A stretch of 64,000 nt of DNA, taken from NCBI GenBank assembly GCA_011082265.1, contig CP049781.1, forward strand, positions 620,001 to 684,000, given 5' to 3'. The notes beneath the pieces are model-generated. The model was given only the letters and a program-made list of their open reading frames with translations. It searched no databases and was not told the DNA's origin. Numbering within the stretch: position 1 is the first letter of the stretch; each line of letters begins with the position of its first letter. Source of the DNA: Candidatus Lachnocurva vaginae (GTDB lineage Bacteria; Bacillota; Clostridia; Lachnospirales; Lachnospiraceae). This document shows positions 7,604-16,103 of the stretch, one piece after another. The translations under genes were made by a program, and so were the position numbers.

Positions 7604-9724
7604 ATGGCATTAATAAATATAGCAAAAGGGGAAAAAATACATACTATAGGTACTAAGGTTTCAGACATGACACTTATATTGGACGGAAGCGTTAAAGTGT
7701 CATCAAAGTTCAGTGAAAGAATTTTTGGAAAAGGAAGTATTATAGGAGCATCGGAAGAAGCAGGAGAGAATTTCAAATTTAATTATGAGGCTGAAACTGA
7801 TGCTGTTATTTTAAAATACCCTTATAAAAACAATGAAAGCCTTAAAGCAGTAGTTGAAGCTAATGAAAAGATAGCTCCGATGTTTGCAATAAGCTTAGCT
7901 GAAAGTATCTTAAATTCATACAATGTATATAATGAGCTTTTTAAAAAAGCTGAATCAAAATATAAAAAGCTGGAAGAGGATTTGTACGAATATCCTATTC
8001 AATGTAAAAAGCTTGGAATACAAGAAAAAAATTTTCCTGAGTTACGAGATATAGAAGCACCTATGAAAGAAGAAGTTCTTTTAGATTGGGAACTTAATTA
8101 TGTGGAAGCTTTAAAGAAGAATGAAAGTACACTTATATCTTCATATTTTGTAGTAGATAAGTCGGTTTCTATATGGAACATTATGCACTTTAATGTGCTT
8201 TTAAAACAGATAGAAGAAGAGATTTTATATCTTGATAAGTATTTATCTATATTTAGTGAAGCTGAAAGTGAATTTTTGCAGGAAAAAGAGCTTATAGGAA
8301 TAAGACTTAAGGCTGAAAAGAATGAAAGCGAAGACCTTACAGAAGATGGAGAAATTCCTCTTATAAAGGATGCAATGAATACTATTCTTTTATATAGCGG
8401 AATTGAAAATAAATATATTCTTTTAACTAAGGATTTGATAAAAAAATACAAGGCTCTTCCGGATAAAAGAGATACTTCTGATGAACCGAGAAAGATAAGA
8501 AGAAAACTTACTGAACTTTTCTTCATGATTTATAAGAGCTGCTTTTTAAAGAGCAGAAAGAATCCCATGAATACACCGTCAGAAGTTATGATGTTTCTTC
8601 TTTTCGGATTTTTTGATGAAGAAATGGCCGGAGAGAAGAATACTGAAGCTATGTACAGACTTTTAAAAAGTTATAAACCTGATCCGAACGGACATATTTT
8701 TACTTTGTATCAATGGCTTTCTATGATATACAGCGGTATGACAGAACCTTCGAGAAATGAATTTGAAGAAGACTATGAAGCATACTTAAGAGAGCAGAAA
8801 ACTAGGGGTGATATTGAAGAAAGTGAATATAAAAAGTTAAAAACAGATAATGAAAATAAATTAAATTTTGAAATAGATAATCTTTTTAAGCTGGGAAATA
8901 GAATGACTTTCGGAAGAATAAGTATATATCAGCCTTTCTTTGATGAGGAAAATTGTAATTCTGATTTACAGAAGTCATTTTTGGATGCTACAAAGCTTAA
9001 CACTCTTATAGATAAAATGAGAAATATTGATAAATCTTTGTTTAGAAGAGAGAGAGAGTTTAATGACGAAAAGCTTGATATAAAAAATTTCCCTATAAAT
9101 GTTGAAGTTTTGCCTAAGATTATTTTGCTCCCTAATTCCGGAGTAAGAGCTGCACTTTGGCAGGAAATAGAAGGAAAGAGAAGAGATTCTTCTGCAAGAA
9201 TGATTATGCCTATCTTTATGATAGAAGATATAAATAAAATATTTGTTTCTCTTTGTGGTGAATTCAGATGGGAAATTATAAAGACTGAGCAGGGTGTTCA
9301 TTGGAATGATTTAAGCGATTTATCACTTACTTCTGAATATAATGATTATATACAATTTTATAGAAAAAATCGTGAGCTTAATACAGAGCAGAAAGAAAAG
9401 ATAAAAAAGAAACTCGATAAAGTCGGAAAAAACTTGAGAAGAACCTTTGTTTTAGATTATATAAGTTATATAAGCGTAGAAAGAAAGGGAACTCCGGTTA
9501 TGGATAAAGTGGCAAGAAGAATTTTCTTTACATATTGTCCTTTCTCAAATCAGTATAGAGAAAATCTTAAATCTATGCCGCTTTATGTAAATGAAATTAA
9601 CAGATATGAAACAAAAAATAACGATAGAATAAGACTTATATCGAATATTATTAAGAAATTTGAATATAGACATTTGGAAGTACCAAAGGAATTAACAGAA
9701 CAGATAGAATTTCTTAAATCATAA
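7604..9724 (+). CDS. large protein with cNMP-binding-like N-terminal domain, function unknown
   Basis: A 706-residue soluble protein. Residues about 1-110 read like a double-stranded beta-helix cyclic-nucleotide-binding module (KGEKIHTIGTKVSDMTLILD, GKGSIIGASEEAGENF), as in Crp/Fnr proteins, but no helix-turn-helix follows. The remaining roughly 590 residues are mainly helical, rich in Lys and Glu, with no membrane segment or signal peptide, and I recognise no catalytic motif. A GGGGAG ribosome site precedes ATG 7604. It follows the phosphate transporter by 40 bases and may share its transcript. I cannot assign a function; a ligand-sensing scaffold is one possibility. Confidence 0.7.
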   Translation: MALINIAKGEKIHTIGTKVSDMTLILDGSVKVSSKFSERIFGKGSIIGASEEAGENFKFNYEAETDAVILKYPYKNNESLKAVVEANEKIAPMFAISLAESILNSYNVYNELFKKAESKYKKLEEDLYEYPIQCKKLGIQEKNFPELRDIEAPMKEEVLLDWELNYVEALKKNESTLISSYFVVDKSVSIWNIMHFNVLLKQIEEEILYLDKYLSIFSEAESEFLQEKELIGIRLKAEKNESEDLTEDGEIPLIKDAMNTILLYSGIENKYILLTKDLIKKYKALPDKRDTSDEPRKIRRKLTELFFMIYKSCFLKSRKNPMNTPSEVMMFLLFGFFDEEMAGEKNTEAMYRLLKSYKPDPNGHIFTLYQWLSMIYSGMTEPSRNEFEEDYEAYLREQKTRGDIEESEYKKLKTDNENKLNFEIDNLFKLGNRMTFGRISIYQPFFDEENCNSDLQKSFLDATKLNTLIDKMRNIDKSLFRREREFNDEKLDIKNFPINVEVLPKIILLPNSGVRAALWQEIEGKRRDSSARMIMPIFMIEDINKIFVSLCGEFRWEIIKTEQGVHWNDLSDLSLTSEYNDYIQFYRKNRELNTEQKEKIKKKLDKVGKNLRRTFVLDYISYISVERKGTPVMDKVARRIFFTYCPFSNQYRENLKSMPLYVNEINRYETKNNDRIRLISNIIKKFEYRHLEVPKELTEQIEFLKS

Positions 9725-9795
9725 ATAAAGGTTGTAACTTTTGTAACAATTTATTAAAATATTATTTGGCAGGAGAGACTTCTATCGGGAGGTCT

Positions 9796-10503
9796 ATGAT
9801 TTATGAAAATAAAAAAGGCAAAATCAGACTCTTTCTGATTTTGCTTTTATGTAATCCATTTTTTATTTCGGGTTGCAAAAAGAAGTCTTATATTGAAAAG
9901 AAAGCGGAGTATGCCGCTTCTCAGAAAAATTATTACAAAAAATATAAAAACAATTACAAGAAATCCAAGGAAAAATCCAAGGGAAAATCCAAGGAGAAAT
10001 CTGGTAAAATATGCAAAGAATGCTTCGTTGATATAGGAGGAGCTGTAAAAAAACCGGGAGTTTATTCATTAAAAAGAGGGGAAAGAGTTTTTGATGTAAT
10101 AGAAAAAGCCGGCGGACTCTTAGAAAATTCATATATTAAGGATTTAAATCAAGCCAAAAAAGTAGAGGACGGAGAAAAAATCTATATTTATACGGTGGAA
10201 GAATATAAAAAGTTATCTTTAGAAGAGCAAAATAATAATAGCTTGGGCAGAAGAAATAGGAAAAAAAATGTCGGAGTCAAAAAATCTGGAAGAAAGACTG
10301 TTAACAAAGTTATAGTCGATATCAATACAGCGGGAAAGGATGAGCTTATGACTTTGCCGGGAGTTGGAGAATCAAAGGCTAGGAGCATAATTTCTTGTAG
10401 AGAAAGAAAAGGACCCTTCAGACGAAAAGAAGACCTAATGAATATAGCGGGCATAAAAAATGGAGTATATAATAAATTAAAGGATATCATCAGGGTGAAT
10501 TAA
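9796..10503 (+). CDS. comEA: ComEA-like competence DNA-binding lipoprotein
   Basis: Binds incoming DNA at the cell surface for transformation. From ATG 9796 the protein has a basic n-region (ENKKGKIR), a hydrophobic core and a lipobox ending ISGC, so it looks like a lipoprotein rather than the usual ComEA with an uncleaved N-terminal helix. A Lys/Ser-rich linker with KSKEKSKGKSKEKSGK repeats follows, then a SLBB domain (DIGGAVKKPGVYSLKRG) and a C-terminal helix-hairpin-helix pair (DINTAGKDELMTLPGVGESK). A TTG at 9766 is in frame but has no ribosome site. At 9796 the GGGAGG is close (3 bases), so the start is moderately certain. It abuts the next response regulator. Confidence 0.82.
   Translation: MIYENKKGKIRLFLILLLCNPFFISGCKKKSYIEKKAEYAASQKNYYKKYKNNYKKSKEKSKGKSKEKSGKICKECFVDIGGAVKKPGVYSLKRGERVFDVIEKAGGLLENSYIKDLNQAKKVEDGEKIYIYTVEEYKKLSLEEQNNNSLGRRNRKKNVGVKKSGRKTVNKVIVDINTAGKDELMTLPGVGESKARSIISCRERKGPFRRKEDLMNIAGIKNGVYNKLKDIIRVN
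9813..9848 (+). other. strong hairpin inside the comEA signal-peptide codons
   Basis: AAAAGGCAAAATCAGA at 9813-9828 pairs with TCTGATTTTGCTTTT at 9834-9848: 15 pairs with a single bulged G and a 5-base loop, ending in TTTT. It has the look of an intrinsic terminator, yet it lies within the open frame and encodes the hydrophobic signal sequence. Confidence 0.75.
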
Positions 10504-11193
10504 ATGTCAAAAAAAGTATTGGTTGTAGATGATGAAAAGCTTATTGTAAAGGGAATAAAATTTAGTCTTGAACAGGACGATATGGAAGTTTCCTGTGCAT
10601 ATGATGGAGAAGAAGCCCTTAATATGGCACTACAAGATAACTACGATATGATACTTTTAGATGTGATGCTTCCAAAGATGGACGGCTTTACTGTACTTCA
10701 AAAGGTTAGAGAAGTAAGTAAAGTACCTATTATAATGCTTACAGCAAAAAGTGAAGATATTGATAAAATATTGGGACTTGAATATGGTGCCGACGATTAT
10801 ATAACAAAGCCTTTTAACATTCTCGAAGTAAAAGCGAGAATTAAAGCGATTATGAGAAGAATAGTGCCTAATAATAAAGAGGAGTCACTAACGAGTATCA
10901 TTGATAGCGGTGATATAAGTTTGAATCTTGAAAATAGAAGATTTTATCTTAGAGGTGAAGAGATTAATTTAACAGGTAAAGAATTTGACATGATATACCT
11001 TTTCGTAAATAATCCTGGAAAAGTTTTTAGTAGAGATGCACTTTTAAACGAAGTATGGGGAAGTGATTATCCTGGTGATGCAAGAACAGTGGATGTTCAT
11101 ATAAGACGCTTAAGGGAAAAGATAGAACCGAATCCGGGGGAGCCTAGATACATTCATACAAAGTGGGGAATGGGTTATTACTATAAAGTCTAG
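10504..11193 (+). CDS. response regulator, OmpR/WalR-like
   Basis: A 229-residue regulator with a receiver domain (acidic pocket D9/D10, phosphoacceptor D53 in LLDVMLPKMDG, lysine in ITKPFNI) and an OmpR-type winged helix ending in YIHTKWGMGYYYKV. It starts one base after the comEA stop and its own stop abuts the kinase gene. The order regulator, kinase, GerMN lipoprotein resembles WalRK-type envelope systems of clostridia. The essential WalRK partners WalHI are not present, so I do not use the wal names. Confidence 0.92.
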   Translation: MSKKVLVVDDEKLIVKGIKFSLEQDDMEVSCAYDGEEALNMALQDNYDMILLDVMLPKMDGFTVLQKVREVSKVPIIMLTAKSEDIDKILGLEYGADDYITKPFNILEVKARIKAIMRRIVPNNKEESLTSIIDSGDISLNLENRRFYLRGEEINLTGKEFDMIYLFVNNPGKVFSRDALLNEVWGSDYPGDARTVDVHIRRLREKIEPNPGEPRYIHTKWGMGYYYKV

Positions 11194-11216
11194 TGTTTAT
11201 CTCAGAGGGCGTTATC

Positions 11217-12863
11217 TTGAATAAATTTATTAAAACAATAAAATCTGAAAGTTTTATTACAATATTCTTATGTGCTTTTTTACCCCTATTTATTCTGGGC
11301 ATTTTTGTTATCCCTTTTTATGCAGATAGAAGTATAAAAAAAAATGTCACAAAAATACAGTCTCAAGCTCAGCTTATTGTAAATCAGATAAGAACTACAG
11401 GTTATCTCGAAAATCCTACTATTGAATTTATAAATACGGAACTTGTTGCCTTGGGAAATGCATATTCCGGAAGGATTTTAATTACTGATTCATCTCTTAA
11501 TGTAGTAAAAGATACATATGGAATTGATGAGGGAAAGACTATACTTTGGGAAAATGCGATTTCTTCATTAAATGGTAATTCTAATACTTTTTATGATAAG
11601 AAAAATAGCGTCGTAATAGTTACAGTTCCTATATACTCGCTAACGAATGAAACGGAAGCATCAAATAGTGATAACAATGCATTATCTCTTACACCGTCAA
11701 AAAAAGTTGCAGGAATTCTTATCATAACTCATTCAATCGATGATATTTTGCAAGATTCTATATTCATAAGAAATTTAATATTGGATATTACATTAATTGT
11801 GTCAGTTCTAGGAATAGTTGTTGCTATTGTAATGTCAAATAAATTTTCAAATCAGATTAAAAAACTCGGAGAATATATTCATTCTGTTAGAGAGACAAAA
11901 AAGAAAATTAATTATGTTCCTAAATATATGGAACTTAAAGCTGCACTTTCAGAATTTGAAAAATTTAAGGAAAAAACAGAGAGTCTTGAACAGTCAAGAC
12001 AGGAATTTGTATCTAATGTGTCACATGAATTAAAGACTCCTCTTGCGTCAGTTAAAGTTCTTGCGGATTCTCTTACTTCATTTCCGGATGCTCCCATCGA
12101 TATGTATAAGGAATTCATGACGGATATAACTGCTGAAATTGATAGAGAAACCAAAATTATAAATGATTTATTATCTCTAGTTAAGCTGGATAGAAAAGCT
12201 GCGGCTTTAAATATAGAACAAATATCGTTGAATGATATGATTGAAAGCATTTTAAAGATGCTTAAGCCTCTTGCTGAAAAATCGGGAGTTGACCTTGTTA
12301 TTGAAAGCTTTAGACCGGTTATGTGTGATGCTGATCCCGTAAAACTTTCTCTTGCAATAATGAATCTTGTAGAAAATGGAATAAAATATAATAAGAAAAA
12401 TGGAGCGGTTCACGTTACGTTAAATTCAGACAAAAATTATGCTTATATAAGAGTGGAAGATACAGGTATCGGAATGCCTAAAGACGCTCTTAATCACATA
12501 TTTGAAAGATTTTACAGAGTTGATAAATCACATTCCAAAGAAATAGGAGGAACAGGTCTTGGTCTTTCTATCGTTAAAGAAATAATTGCCCTTCATGGAG
12601 GAGAAATAAAAGTTTCTTCCATAGAGGATATAGGAAGCGTATTCGATATAAGAATGCCACTTAGATATGTATCGGACAATGGACCTTTAGTAGAGAGCAC
12701 AAAGCCTGCTACTGTAGAGAGCAGAAAGCCTGCTGCTTTAGAAAGAATAAAGTCTGTAGTAGAAGGGAAAAAGCCTATATCGGAAGATAAAAAGCCTGTA
12801 GAAAAGGTTGAAACTTCTGTAATAGAAGGTAAAAAGCCTGTAGATGGAGGGATAAAACAATGA
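11217..12863 (+). CDS. sensor histidine kinase with Lys-Pro repeat tail
   Basis: Partner of the regulator at 10504. I prefer the TTG at 11217 (MNKFIKTIKSES) because GAGGG lies 7 bases upstream; a GTG at 11193 overlapping the previous stop is possible. Domains: transmembrane helix near the N-terminus, an extracellular region of about 150 residues, a second helix, then the box NVSHELKTPL with the phosphorylated histidine at about residue 270, N box (NLVENGIKYN), and G2 (GTGLGLSIVKE). After the ATPase domain comes a tail of about 60 residues with repeated KKP/RKP blocks (ESTKPATVESRKPA, EGKKPISEDKKPVEK), which is unusual for kinases. The stop overlaps the next gene by 4 bases. Confidence 0.88.
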   Translation: MNKFIKTIKSESFITIFLCAFLPLFILGIFVIPFYADRSIKKNVTKIQSQAQLIVNQIRTTGYLENPTIEFINTELVALGNAYSGRILITDSSLNVVKDTYGIDEGKTILWENAISSLNGNSNTFYDKKNSVVIVTVPIYSLTNETEASNSDNNALSLTPSKKVAGILIITHSIDDILQDSIFIRNLILDITLIVSVLGIVVAIVMSNKFSNQIKKLGEYIHSVRETKKKINYVPKYMELKAALSEFEKFKEKTESLEQSRQEFVSNVSHELKTPLASVKVLADSLTSFPDAPIDMYKEFMTDITAEIDRETKIINDLLSLVKLDRKAAALNIEQISLNDMIESILKMLKPLAEKSGVDLVIESFRPVMCDADPVKLSLAIMNLVENGIKYNKKNGAVHVTLNSDKNYAYIRVEDTGIGMPKDALNHIFERFYRVDKSHSKEIGGTGLGLSIVKEIIALHGGEIKVSSIEDIGSVFDIRMPLRYVSDNGPLVESTKPATVESRKPAALERIKSVVEGKKPISEDKKPVEKVETSVIEGKKPVDGGIKQ

Positions 12864-13786
12864 AAAGAAATATAAGTTTTATTCTTTTAATAGGAATTTT
12901 TATATTAAGTTTATCAGGATGCAAAAGCGGTGAAAAAACTGCACAAAAATATAAAATTTATGATCTTAATGCTGAAAAAAATGCCATTGTATATGAATAT
13001 GTCAAAATAAAAAACAATGACAAGAAAAAGATGGCTCAGGATTTAATTGCAGAAATGTCAAAAAAATCAAAAGATAGCAATAAAATCAGACCTATTTTAC
13101 CTTCATTTTCTTATCAGAATATAAAGTATGATGATGAAAACAAAAATTTAACAATTTCGTTTGACAGAAATTACTATACATTAAGTGAATTTGAAGAAAT
13201 TTTAGTAAGAGCGTCCATTACACTTACTATGTTACAGATAAAAGGAATTGAGGAAGTTACATTTAACGTGGAGCATGAGCCGTTAAAATTAGCTGATGGA
13301 AAGGTTGTAGGTGCTATGAATAAGAGCTCATTTGTGATGAGTCTTACAGGAAATGATTCCGTCTATCAAACAGCAAACCTACTACTATATTATCCGAGAG
13401 AAGACGGGAAAGGTCTTATAACTGAAAAAAGAAATGTGTCTTATGCAAGTAATCTTTCACTTGAAAGGGTTGTCATAAAAAATCTTTCAAAAAAACCTGA
13501 GAAGCGTGGAGCAATACCGACATTGGATGATAAAGTACAGATCCTTAATATAAATGTTGCTGATGGAGTATGCTACCTTAATTTGAGTTCCAACTTTATG
13601 GAGAATCTTTCGGATGAAGCACTAAAAATCAGAGTTTATTCTATAGTTAACTCGCTTTGCAATCTTGAACGTGTAAATAGAGTCCAGATTTCGGTAGGAG
13701 GGGAGAATCTTTCTTTATCGATGGATAAAGAGGTAAAAGACTTCTTATATATGAAAGATGAATCACTAGTAAAAAATGGTAAATAA
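12860..13786 (+). CDS. GerMN-domain lipoprotein
   Basis: A 308-residue exported lipoprotein: signal sequence MKRNISFILLIGIFILS followed by lipobox LSGC. The body contains GerMN (sporulation/germination lipoprotein) features, notably the C-terminal half with the hydrophobic GVCYLNLSSNFMENL strand-turn and VQISVGGE. The start overlaps the kinase stop (ATGA), so it is co-translated with the two-component genes. GerMN domains also occur in non-sporulating species, where they are thought to act at the cell wall. It may tune the sensor kinase, which is inferred from position. The stop codon lies at the junction of two 10-bp tandem repeats. Confidence 0.82.
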   Translation: MKRNISFILLIGIFILSLSGCKSGEKTAQKYKIYDLNAEKNAIVYEYVKIKNNDKKKMAQDLIAEMSKKSKDSNKIRPILPSFSYQNIKYDDENKNLTISFDRNYYTLSEFEEILVRASITLTMLQIKGIEEVTFNVEHEPLKLADGKVVGAMNKSSFVMSLTGNDSVYQTANLLLYYPREDGKGLITEKRNVSYASNLSLERVVIKNLSKKPEKRGAIPTLDDKVQILNINVADGVCYLNLSSNFMENLSDEALKIRVYSIVNSLCNLERVNRVQISVGGENLSLSMDKEVKDFLYMKDESLVKNGK

Positions 13787-13826
13787 TGGTAAATAATTAT
13801 AAAATCAATTAAGAAGAGGAGAAAAA

Positions 13827-15827
13827 ATGCAAAAACGCTTTCTTTTTGTAGCGTCTTTGATTTTTGCCTTGTCAATTTATTCTGCTGTAAGAGAAAATAT
13901 TTTTATAGGATTTCTTGCAGCGGGAATTCTACTTTCAGAAATTTTCTATATAATTTTTTCAAAATTGGATAAAAATAAAAAATTATTCCTTTGTTCTTTT
14001 ATAGGTATGTTTTTATTACTCGGAATTTTAGTAGGACAAAGAGTAGTAAGAAGAAATGAAAATATAGAAAAAGTATACTTTAATAATAAATTTATAACTT
14101 TCTTTTCAGACATAGAAAATATAAAGCAAGTCGAAAATCAGATTATAATATCTACAAATAATATAAATATCATAGGAAAATATCAAAAAAGAAATCCTTT
14201 TAAATTAGAAAAAAAATTAAAAATTAAAAGAATTCGTGTTATTTTGTTTGATACAGGGGATAAAAGAATCTTTTCTGTAGGAGATAGAATACAAGTAAAA
14301 GGTAAAATAAAATCCCCAAAGGAATCATTAAATCCCGGAGAATTTAATCAGAAAAATTATCTTCTTTCAAATGAAATAGATTTTACAGTAAATGCAAGAA
14401 GCATAATTCTTATAGAAAAAAGAAAATATTCTATAAAAAAGGAGATTGAAAAGATTAGAAAAAAAATTAAAGAAGGATTTAAGAAAAATCTCCCCAAAGA
14501 AGAAGCATATCTTTTATCATTTATGTGTATAGGAAAAAGCGATATTGAAAATAATAGGAATTTCTTTGATACATCAAATGAACTGTTTAGGCTTTCAGGA
14601 ATTATATCTCTTCTTGCAATTTCAGGAACTCACATATCCGTTGTTTCATATTTTTTATATAAAATTCTTTTAAAAAGAAAGAAGAAATATATATTATATG
14701 GTCTTTTAAGTGCTTTTATAAGTGTCTTGTATTCTTTTATATGTAATAATCCTATCTCTTCAATAAGAGCAATTATAATGTTTTTTATTATGGTAATTTC
14801 AAGTATGATAGGAGAAAATTACGATGCAATAGTTTCTTTATCTATAGCTATGATAGCTGTGCTTTTTCTTCATCCGATATATATATTAAATCAAGGATTC
14901 ATTTTATCATTTGGTATAACTTTTATCGTGTTGTATGGCATAAAAAAAGATAATTATGATAGTATGTATTTTAAAAATGTAAGAGCTGATACGAAAGAAA
15001 ACCTGATAAAAGATAAGATAAAAATGAGAATAAAGAAACTTAAAAATTCTTTTTTATCATGTTTTGTAATTTCCGTCTTTTCTTCAGTTATAATTTCATC
15101 TCTTTATTATGAAGTACCATTATACTCATTTTTAACGAATTTTATAATACTTCCTTTATTTCCTCCTTTATTACTTTTAGGGCTTACAGCGGGAATTTTT
15201 ATTGCAGTAGGTGATGTTTTTATTTCAAAAATACTTTTAAATATTTGCCACATATTTTTATATTTTTATGAATGGTTTTCAGATAAAATTACAATTCTTC
15301 CATTTTCTAATGCTATAAAGGGAAATATCAATTTATTAATTTTAGTTATAATTTTTATTTTGTTTTTGATTATTTTTAGTGAAGAACGTAAAAAATCGGT
15401 ATTAAAATATTTATTTACATTTTCTGTATTTATATATATCTTGATTCCAAAATTAAGAAAGAATGAAGCTATAAAACTTAATTTGCCAAATGGACAGGGA
15501 GCTTATGAATGTCATGAAAATAAAACTATATTTATCGATGGAGGAAGTAAAAAAAGCGGTATTAGGATAGATAGCGAAGGAAATATAAAAAGTAAAGTAG
15601 GAGATAAGATAGTTGTTCCTTTTTTAATGTATAAAGGCGTTAGAAAAATTGATGAATGGATTATAACTGATTCTTCATATCTTGAAGGGCTATTTTCATC
15701 TTTAAAAAAGGGAGTTAATGTAGGAAAAATCATAACATCAAAAAATATAGGAAAAAGTGATGAATTTATTATCATAAAAGAGCTAGCAAAATTAAATGGA
15801 ACAAAAATTGTATTTATAAAAGAGTAG
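13827..15827 (+). CDS. comEC: ComEC/Rec2-like DNA uptake channel with degenerate C-terminal domain
   Basis: Inner-membrane channel that moves single-stranded DNA during transformation. The first two helices and an OB-like soluble domain (about 60-200) are followed by the multi-helix competence domain (about 210-540), including LSGIISLLAISGTHISV. The C-terminal part still resembles a metallo-beta-lactamase domain: FIDGG at 569-573 and VVPFLMYKGVRKIDEWIIT near 600. However, the expected HxHxDH metal site is replaced by DSSYLEG at 615-621, and the protein stops at 666 residues, shorter than the 750-800 usual for ComEC. It probably cannot degrade the non-transported strand itself. Tandem repeats span its stop codon. 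Confidence 0.88.
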   Translation: MQKRFLFVASLIFALSIYSAVRENIFIGFLAAGILLSEIFYIIFSKLDKNKKLFLCSFIGMFLLLGILVGQRVVRRNENIEKVYFNNKFITFFSDIENIKQVENQIIISTNNINIIGKYQKRNPFKLEKKLKIKRIRVILFDTGDKRIFSVGDRIQVKGKIKSPKESLNPGEFNQKNYLLSNEIDFTVNARSIILIEKRKYSIKKEIEKIRKKIKEGFKKNLPKEEAYLLSFMCIGKSDIENNRNFFDTSNELFRLSGIISLLAISGTHISVVSYFLYKILLKRKKKYILYGLLSAFISVLYSFICNNPISSIRAIIMFFIMVISSMIGENYDAIVSLSIAMIAVLFLHPIYILNQGFILSFGITFIVLYGIKKDNYDSMYFKNVRADTKENLIKDKIKMRIKKLKNSFLSCFVISVFSSVIISSLYYEVPLYSFLTNFIILPLFPPLLLLGLTAGIFIAVGDVFISKILLNICHIFLYFYEWFSDKITILPFSNAIKGNINLLILVIIFILFLIIFSEERKKSVLKYLFTFSVFIYILIPKLRKNEAIKLNLPNGQGAYECHENKTIFIDGGSKKSGIRIDSEGNIKSKVGDKIVVPFLMYKGVRKIDEWIITDSSYLEGLFSSLKKGVNVGKIITSKNIGKSDEFIIIKELAKLNGTKIVFIKE

Positions 15828-15920
15828 TTCATTAACTAAAAGAGTAATTCATTAACTAAAAGAGTAATTCATTAACTAAAAGAGTAGTTCATTAGCTAAA
15901 AGAGTAGCTAATTATCTAAA
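15821..15920 (+). repeat. five tandem 20-bp units at the comEC 3' end
   Basis: Five head-to-tail copies of AGAGTAGTTCATTAACTAAA (15821-15840, 15841-15860, 15861-15880, 15881-15900, 15901-15920) with substitutions increasing toward the last unit. The comEC stop TAG (15825-15827) is inside the first unit, so downstream copies each carry the terminal Lys-Glu-stop codons. No gene is seen between here and rpsT. Confidence 0.92.
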
Positions 15921-15994
15921 AGAGAATTATAAATAAATATATAGATATTATCAAATTGTGTTGAATAAAAAAATCAAAAACTCATCTTATTACC

Positions 15995-16024
15995 TTGACA
16001 AAATATAAGATGAAAGATTATTAT
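15995..16024 (+). promoter_or_regulatory. predicted rpsT promoter
   Basis: TTGACA at 15995-16000 and TATTAT at 16019-16024 with an 18-base spacer, a near-consensus vegetative promoter just upstream of the rpsT leader. Confidence 0.65.
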
Positions 16025-16037
16025 ACTTGTTGTATGT

Positions 16038-16070
16038 CGTATCGGAGTGTCCGTGTCCTTTTCCGATACG
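16038..16070 (+). promoter_or_regulatory. hairpin in the rpsT leader
   Basis: CGTATCGGA (16038-16046) pairs perfectly with TCCGATACG (16062-16070) around a 15-base loop. No T-run follows, so it is not an obvious terminator. It lies between the predicted promoter and the ribosome site of rpsT. It could be a binding site for autogenous control by S20, which is an inference from position only. Confidence 0.6.
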
Positions 16071-16103
16071 GAAAGGAAAGAAATTTTATAGGAGGTGGAC
16101 GAT

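Noticed and set aside
8098..8526. 142-codon antisense open frame in the cNMP-like gene
   Set aside because: Low-complexity Ser/Leu/Phe translation typical of the reverse strand of AT-rich Lys/Glu genes.
9813..9848. Ordinary terminator meaning comEA starts further downstream
   Set aside because: The frame through it encodes a convincing lipoprotein signal peptide, and no later start would give an exported ComEA.
15828..15960. Frameshifted continuation of the comEC beta-lactamase domain
   Set aside because: The downstream sequence is a stop-rich tandem repeat in all frames, with no recognisable domain remnant.
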